The notes beneath the pieces are model-generated. The model saw nothing but the letters and a program-made list of their open reading frames with translations, had not been told where the DNA came from and did not search any database. Shown in pieces: positions 59,969 to 64,000 of a stretch of DNA of 64,000 bases. Numbering within the stretch: the stretch's first letter is position 1; every line of letters starts with the position of its first letter. The DNA is taken from the NCBI RefSeq assembly GCF_042678185.1, contig NZ_JBHUDQ010000029.1; one strand, 5' to 3'. The position numbers and the translations under genes were made by a program. The stretch comes from Ramlibacter ginsenosidimutans (lineage in GTDB: Bacteria > Pseudomonadota > Gammaproteobacteria > Burkholderiales > Burkholderiaceae_C).

Positions 59969-60802
59969 TCAGATGCGCGGCTCGCCGTTGGCGTTCACCG
60001 TGACCGTGCGGCCGGGAGCCGAGGACATCTGCATGCGGTGCTGCTGGCCCCGGAAGTCGTAGGTCACGTCCCAGTACGCGGGGACTGCCTGCACGGGGTT
60101 GGAATCGCAGTGGCGCACCTCCTGCGCGACGGCCTGCGGGGCAGGGGCATCGGCGCGGCCGTATTGCGAGCCGAGCGCAGCGCCACCCAGGGCACCGCCG
60201 ACGGTGGCGATCTGCTTGCCCGTGCCGCCGCCGACCTGGTGGCCCAGGATGCCGCCGATCAGCGCCCCGACTGCGGCGCCGGGGAGATTCAGGTTGTCCG
60301 TCCGCCCTGCCGGCGCCGGTTGCGGCACCTGCGAGCTTTCCATCCAGCAGCGCTGCCCGGGCGTGCCCAGCACGGCGTGCGACGAGGTCACGTCGGCGTC
60401 GTACAGGCGTTCGTTGCGGCGGCGATGAAAGTCCTGCGCCACCTGCGGCAGCGGTGCGTAGTCGGACTCTGCCACGTGCTCGCGGGCGGCGAGCGGCCGC
60501 AGCGAGGACACGCGTTCCTGCAGGCCCATGGCCTGCGGGTCGGCGTAACGGCCGGGACGCAGCACCATGCAGTTGCCGGACAGGCGCGTGTCGTCGCAGG
60601 CTTGCCAGCGCGCGGAGCCCGAGACCACGATCGAGGAGGCGCGTTCGCGGTAACCCGAACGTTCCAGGTTCGTCGTGCGCGCCGTCGCCGTGGCCGAGCG
60701 CCCCTGGAAATGCTCGCCTTCGTAATAGGTGACCTGGGCCGCGGCGTGGACGCCGAACGCGAGGAGGGTGGTGCCCAGAAGGGCGTGAATGGTGGATGTC
60801 AT
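59969..60802 (-). CDS. Beta/gamma-crystallin-like protein with a glycine-zipper 2TM domain
   Basis: A 277-residue protein. After the signal peptide (cleavage near AAAQ, residue 23) comes a beta/gamma-crystallin-like domain (about 25-107): VTYYEGEHFQGRSATA and GNCMVLRPGRYADPQAMGLQERVSSLRPL. A glycine-zipper segment follows (LPGAAVGALIGGILGHQVGGGTGKQIATVGGALGGAALG). The end is a YDFRGQQHRMQMS beta segment. The combination is unusual; the zipper may insert in or span a membrane. It is divergent from the Crp/Fnr gene. Confidence 0.85.
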   Translation of the reverse strand: MTSTIHALLGTTLLAFGVHAAAQVTYYEGEHFQGRSATATARTTNLERSGYRERASSIVVSGSARWQACDDTRLSGNCMVLRPGRYADPQAMGLQERVSSLRPLAAREHVAESDYAPLPQVAQDFHRRRNERLYDADVTSSHAVLGTPGQRCWMESSQVPQPAPAGRTDNLNLPGAAVGALIGGILGHQVGGGTGKQIATVGGALGGAALGSQYGRADAPAPQAVAQEVRHCDSNPVQAVPAYWDVTYDFRGQQHRMQMSSAPGRTVTVNANGEPRI

Positions 60803-60844
60803 GGGACCTCTTTCAGGTCCGCACAGTAAGGGAGCGGCAGAGCT

Positions 60845-60864
60845 TCGTCTGTCCGCTGGCGTAC
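60845..60864. promoter_or_regulatory. Crp/Fnr-associated 20-base site, copy 1
   Basis: TCGTCTGTCCGCTGGCGTAC, with an internal imperfect 14-base palindrome (GTCCGCTGGCGTAC). It lies 20 bases upstream of the Crp/Fnr start and 43 bases upstream of the divergent crystallin-like gene. An inverted copy is at 61676-61695. Confidence 0.55.
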
Positions 60865-60883
60865 CGGCGAATACACTCCAGTC

Positions 60884-61621
60884 ATGCAACGCAGTACGCC
60901 TTCGGGCAAGGCGCCAGAGCCGCGCGACAACTTTCTCCTCGCCGCGCTCGCGGATGCACAGCGCGACCGCTGGGTCCCCGGCCTCGAACTGGTGGACCTG
61001 CCGCTGGCCAAGGTGCTGATCGCCCCCGGCGGCAATACCACCCACGTGTACTTCCCCACGACCGCGATCGTGTCCCTCCTCTACGTGATGGAGAACGGCG
61101 CGTCGGCGGAGATCGCGGTGGTCGGCAACGAAGGCCTGGTGGGCATTTCGCTGTTCATGGGCGGCCAGTCCACCTCCAGTTCGGCGGTGGTGCAGGCGGC
61201 GGGCCAGGCCTGGCGGCTGCGGGCGGACCTGCTGATGGAGGAATTCAACCGCGGCGGGCCGGTGCTGCACCTGCTGCTTCGCTACACGCAGGCGCTCATC
61301 ACGCAGATGGCGCAGACCTCGGTGTGCAACCGGCACCACGCGCTGGACCAGCAGTTCTGCCGCTGGCTGCTGCTCACGCTCGACCGGCTGCGGGCCAGCG
61401 ACATCGTCATGACCCAGGAACTGCTGTCCAACATCCTGGGAGTGCGCCGCGCCAGCGTCACCGAGGTCGCCGGCAAGCTGCAGAAGGACGGACTGATCCG
61501 CTACGAGCGCGGACACATCCAGGTGCTCGACCGGCCGGGCCTGGAGCGCCGCTCGTGCGAGTGCTATGCGGTGGTCAAGAAGGAATACGACCGCCTGCTG
61601 CCGGACATCAAGGCGACCTGA
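60884..61621 (+). CDS. Crp/Fnr family transcriptional regulator
   Basis: A 245-residue protein: N-terminal cyclic-nucleotide-binding-type beta roll (KVLIAPGGNTTHVYFPTTAIVSLLYVMENGASAEIAVVGNEGLVGISLFMGG) and C-terminal winged helix (about 170-200) in QELLSNILGVRRASVTEVAGKLQKDGLI. No N-terminal Cys for an iron-sulfur cluster is present, so it is not an Fnr-type oxygen sensor. The recognition helix departs from the Crp Arg-Glu-x-x-Arg pattern, consistent with a non-canonical target. Two matching 20-base sites flank the gene. Confidence 0.92.
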   Translation: MQRSTPSGKAPEPRDNFLLAALADAQRDRWVPGLELVDLPLAKVLIAPGGNTTHVYFPTTAIVSLLYVMENGASAEIAVVGNEGLVGISLFMGGQSTSSSAVVQAAGQAWRLRADLLMEEFNRGGPVLHLLLRYTQALITQMAQTSVCNRHHALDQQFCRWLLLTLDRLRASDIVMTQELLSNILGVRRASVTEVAGKLQKDGLIRYERGHIQVLDRPGLERRSCECYAVVKKEYDRLLPDIKAT

Positions 61622-61675
61622 GGGCGCGGCGCGCTGCCGCAGCGCGGCGCGAAACGGACTTTTTGTTCCCGCTCC

Positions 61676-61695
61676 GTACTCTAGCGGACAGACGA
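61676..61695. promoter_or_regulatory. Crp/Fnr-associated 20-base site, inverted copy 2
   Basis: The complement reads TCGTCTGTCCGCTAGAGTAC, 17 of 20 identical to the site at 60845. It contains an imperfect palindrome GTACTCTAGCGGAC and lies 88 bases upstream of the BON gene start. Confidence 0.55.
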
Positions 61696-61782
61696 GCCAG
61701 CGTGGCGCGGGCATTCTTGCGCTGTTGACCCACAGTCATCGCGCTTCGGCCACCCCGGCCGGACGTCTACCGGAAGAACTCC

Positions 61783-62094
61783 ATGACCCGTTTCACCACC
61801 CTGTCCGTCCTCGTCGCCGCCATCGCCCTCACCACGCTGGGCGGCTGTGCCTCCACCTGGAACCACGAAAGCACCGGCCAGTACGTCGACGACACCACGA
61901 TCACCACCAAGGTGAAGAGCGCGATCCTCAACGAGCCGACGCTGAAGTCCGCCGAGATCAACGTCGAGACCTACAAGGGCCGCGTGCAGTTGAGCGGGTT
62001 CGTCTCCAGCCGCGCCAGCATCGACCGCGCCGTGCAGGTCACGCAAGCCGTGCCGGGCGTGAGCTCGGTGACCAACGACATGCGCGTCAAGTAA
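61783..62094 (+). CDS. BON domain lipoprotein
   Basis: A 103-residue lipoprotein (lipobox LGGC, Cys22) with a BON domain from about residue 35: DDTTITTKVKSAILNEPTLKSAEINVETYKGRVQLSGFVSS and AVQVTQAVPGVSSVTNDMRV. BON proteins such as OsmY bind lipid or protect the envelope under osmotic stress. It heads a run of three small genes and lies downstream of a Crp/Fnr-associated site. Confidence 0.92.
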   Translation: MTRFTTLSVLVAAIALTTLGGCASTWNHESTGQYVDDTTITTKVKSAILNEPTLKSAEINVETYKGRVQLSGFVSSRASIDRAVQVTQAVPGVSSVTNDMRVK

Positions 62095-62114
62095 GCAGCG
62101 CAGCGCTCTCCGCC

Positions 62115-62525
62115 ATGGCCATCGACCACCGTCCCCCTGCCGGCGAGCGCCACGGCTGGAGCAACTTCAGCCGCGCCGTGCACGCGGTGCCGCCCTCCGT
62201 CCTGCAGGGCTTGATGGCGGCGGCGCTGTTGTGTGTCCTGCTGCCGGTCATCGCGAAGGCGCTGCACCCGGCGTCGTGGTTCGCGGCCCCGCAGCGCGTC
62301 GCAGCACCGCTGGCCGAGGCGGCGGACCTGCCGCGCTCGCACTGCGAGCGCTGTGGCGTGGTCATGGGCATCCGCGCCCTGGACCTCGTCGCCGGCGCAC
62401 CTGCCTCGTACGAATTCACGGTCCGCCTGCACGACGGCTCCCTGCGGACCAGCACCACGGCAGGCAAGGCCTCCTGGCGCGTCGGCGACAACATCCTCCT
62501 CGTCGGCGGCCCCGCCGGCCTTTGA
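62115..62525 (+). CDS. Membrane-anchored hypothetical protein, 136 residues
   Basis: A 136-residue protein from MAIDHRPPAG. One membrane segment (about 30-50, VLQGLMAAALLCVLLPVIA), then a soluble domain with HCERCGVVMGIRALDLV, a CxxC pair, and a beta strand-rich end (YEFTVRLHDGSLRTST...WRVGDNILLVGG). It follows the BON gene by 20 bases and precedes the small membrane protein by 14. Function unknown. Confidence 0.72.
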   Translation: MAIDHRPPAGERHGWSNFSRAVHAVPPSVLQGLMAAALLCVLLPVIAKALHPASWFAAPQRVAAPLAEAADLPRSHCERCGVVMGIRALDLVAGAPASYEFTVRLHDGSLRTSTTAGKASWRVGDNILLVGGPAGL

Positions 62526-62539
62526 ACCAGGGAAGCACC

Positions 62540-62689
62540 ATGCTCTACACCCTCGCCATCGTCCTCGTCCTGCTGTGGGCGCTCGGCCTCGTCACCTCCG
62601 TCACCGCGGGCGGCCTGATCCACGTGCTGCTCGTGGTCGCCATCGTCGTCGTGCTGCTGCGAGTGATCAGCGGCCGGCGCGCGCTCTGA
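62540..62689 (+). CDS. Lmo0937-family small membrane protein
   Basis: A 49-residue protein with two hydrophobic stretches, MLYTLAIVLVLLWALGLVTS and GLIHVLLVVAIVVVLLRVISG. This is the size and signature of the lmo0937 family, found in many stress operons. It is preceded by GGAAG at 62531-62535 and belongs to the small-gene run starting at the BON gene. The role is unknown. Confidence 0.85.
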   Translation: MLYTLAIVLVLLWALGLVTSVTAGGLIHVLLVVAIVVVLLRVISGRRAL

Positions 62690-62938
62690 CCGGAAGCGCC
62701 TTCGCCTGATCCGCCCGCCGCGTCGCACGTTGATGCGGCGGCGGGCACCGCCACCGCCGTCGCCAGCCATTTCCTTCATCGGCCGAAAGACAGAAGACGG
62801 AAGCTCGCCGCCGTCGTTCAATGGGTGTCCCGGCGGCTCGCGGGCAGCGGCGGTCGCGGGGCGGGCACCGGTGGCGCGACTGCGGACACCTCGGCCCGAT
62901 CCGGTGCAACGCGCTGCCGGACTCACAGGAGCGAGGCC

Positions 62939-63760
62939 ATGACATCGACCCATCACACTGCGGACTTCACCGACACGGGCCTGCGCCGCCGCAGGGCTTC
63001 GGCGCACGGCGGCTACGGCTGGGTGCGCGACCTGCCGGACGAGCGCGACTTCTTCTACTCGGCACCCCTCACCCGCACCGGCCCGTTGCCGGAGAAGGTC
63101 GACCTGCGGCCCGGCTGCCCGGCGGTGTACGACCAGGGGCAGCTCGGGAGCTGCACGGCCAACGGCGTCGGGGCGGCGGTCGAATTCGACCAGATGAAGC
63201 AGGGCGTAAAGACCTTCGTGCCCTCGCGCCTGTTCATCTACTACAACGAGCGCGCGATCGAAGGCCACGTCAACCAGGACTCCGGCGCGCAGATCCGCGA
63301 CGGCGTGAAGGTCGTGTCCACGCTGGGCGCGCCGCCGGAGACGGCGTGGCCCTATGCGATCGACAAGTTCACCCAGAAGCCGCCGCAGGCCGCGTACGCG
63401 GAGGCGAAGAAGGACCTGGTCACCCGGTACGAACGCGTCCCGCAAAGCCTCACGCAGTTCCAGGGCTGCCTGGCCGAGGGCTTCCCGTTCGTGTTCGGCT
63501 TCACCGTCTACGAGAGATTCGAGAGCGACCAGGTCGCCAAGACGGGCCTCGTCCCCATGCCCAAGCCGGGCGAGGCGATCCTCGGCGGCCACTGCGTGGT
63601 CGCGGTGGGCTACGACAACGCGAAGCGGCACATGATCATCCGCAACTCCTGGGGCGTGAAGTGGGGCCTGGCCGGCTACTGCCTGATGCCCTACGAGTAC
63701 GTGATCAACCCGCAGCTCTCCTCCGACTTCTGGACACTCCGCTCGGTGAAGGAGAAGTAG
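62939..63760 (+). CDS. Papain-family (C1) cysteine peptidase
   Basis: A 273-residue protein. The catalytic groups are Gln66 and Cys72 (VYDQGQLGSCTANG), His218 (ILGGHCVVAVGYD) and Asn236 (MIIRNSWGVKWG). No signal peptide and no inhibitor-type propeptide are seen; the N-terminus (residues 1-45) is short and Arg-rich. Papain-like enzymes of this compact kind are found in bacteria and are of unknown physiological role. It has its own upstream stretch of about 250 bases with no recognisable element. Confidence 0.9.
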   Translation: MTSTHHTADFTDTGLRRRRASAHGGYGWVRDLPDERDFFYSAPLTRTGPLPEKVDLRPGCPAVYDQGQLGSCTANGVGAAVEFDQMKQGVKTFVPSRLFIYYNERAIEGHVNQDSGAQIRDGVKVVSTLGAPPETAWPYAIDKFTQKPPQAAYAEAKKDLVTRYERVPQSLTQFQGCLAEGFPFVFGFTVYERFESDQVAKTGLVPMPKPGEAILGGHCVVAVGYDNAKRHMIIRNSWGVKWGLAGYCLMPYEYVINPQLSSDFWTLRSVKEK

Positions 63761-63893
63761 CGGCAGCCTGCGCGGGTGCCGCCGTGCGTCACCCCGCGCT
63801 GGTCGCGGGCCCGGGCCTTGCCCGAATCCCCAGTGCGCTTGCCGCAGGGGGGCGCGCAGAATTCCCCTGCGTCACGGCGCGAGGAGGACCACC

Positions 63894-64000
63894 ATGCTGC
63901 AGCGGCGGCGTTTCCTGTCCGGTGTCCCGGCGGCGGCAGTCGCTGCGGCGCTGGCGGCGCGCGTAAGCGGCGCGTGGGCGCAGCGGCCGGCGCAGCCGAT
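63894..64000 (+). CDS. Exported protein, N-terminal part (runs off right edge)
   Basis: The visible 35 codons read MLQRRRFLSGVPAAAVAAAL followed by AARVSGAWAQ, a twin-arginine-like or Sec signal peptide with cleavage near AWAQ. AGGAGG precedes the ATG. This start is common in exported Bug or lipase-type proteins; the family cannot be assigned from what is seen. Confidence 0.6.
   Translation, partial: MLQRRRFLSGVPAAAVAAALAARVSGAWAQRPAQP

Noticed and set aside
1..64000. Prophage, insertion sequence, integrase or CRISPR array
   Set aside because: No transposase, integrase, phage structural gene or spaced direct-repeat array is seen; the dispersed repeats are single palindromes.

Overview
The window is GC-rich, gene-dense DNA from a betaproteobacterium, most likely order Burkholderiales and probably Comamonadaceae (a Ramlibacter- or Variovorax-like soil organism). 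This rests on base composition, two intact Bug/TctC-type periplasmic binding proteins plus the tail of a third, a cyoABCD bo3 oxidase, a betaproteobacterial type IV pilin cluster, and lipoprotein and dispersed-repeat styles. The genus is an inference. I see no rRNA, tRNA, CRISPR array, insertion sequence or prophage. Most neighbouring genes overlap by 4 bases (ATGA or GTGA), so most operons can be read directly.

Region 1 (1-15.2 kb) is respiratory. A methanol/ethanol-type PQQ dehydrogenase with the lanthanide signature (Asp two residues after the catalytic Asp), a lipoprotein cytochrome c and a COX subunit II are translationally chained and run off the left edge. Next come a two-Ku operon with a small zinc-ribbon protein, a membrane-bound glucose-type PQQ dehydrogenase, a DUF3014 protein, a MarR regulator, and a complete cyoABCD quinol oxidase operon.

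Region 2 (15.2-26.4 kb) holds envelope, stress and copper genes: a CHRD lipoprotein, an L,D-transpeptidase, an orphan response regulator, a cysteine-rich putative copper-binding protein, an outer-membrane-like protein with CopC and CopD, a PfkB kinase, a DHH phosphoesterase, a flavodoxin-like protein, a phasin-like protein, Hsp20 and an EamA transporter.

Region 3 (26.3-38.1 kb) has the tail of a lost Bug gene, a NitT/TauT-type ABC transporter with a double-length permease, an intact Bug gene with an FAD monooxygenase, an RsbQ-like hydrolase paired with a PAS histidine kinase beside an orphan response regulator, and a Cj0069-type protein.

Region 4 (38.2-47.8 kb) has an EamA transporter with a histidine-rich tail, an SDR, a three-subunit membrane FAD dehydrogenase (Tat subunit, GMC/Fe-S subunit, triheme cytochrome c), a second MarR regulator paralogous to the first, and a Bug-Rieske oxygenase pair.

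Region 5 (48.2-54.8 kb) is a six-gene type IV pilus minor-pilin/PilY1 operon. Region 6 (54.9-64 kb) has a TetR-controlled SDR-MATE operon with two matching operators, OmpA-family and DUF3494 proteins, a crystallin/glycine-zipper protein, a Crp/Fnr regulator with two matching 20-base sites, a BON lipoprotein, and a papain-family peptidase.

The most interesting items are the RsbQ/PAS-kinase pair (in Bacillus RsbQ works with a PAS phosphatase, not a kinase), three sets of intergenic palindromes that define small regulons, and the PQQ dehydrogenase-cytochrome-oxidase chain. Two dispersed palindromic repeat families (four and two copies) are scattered between genes.
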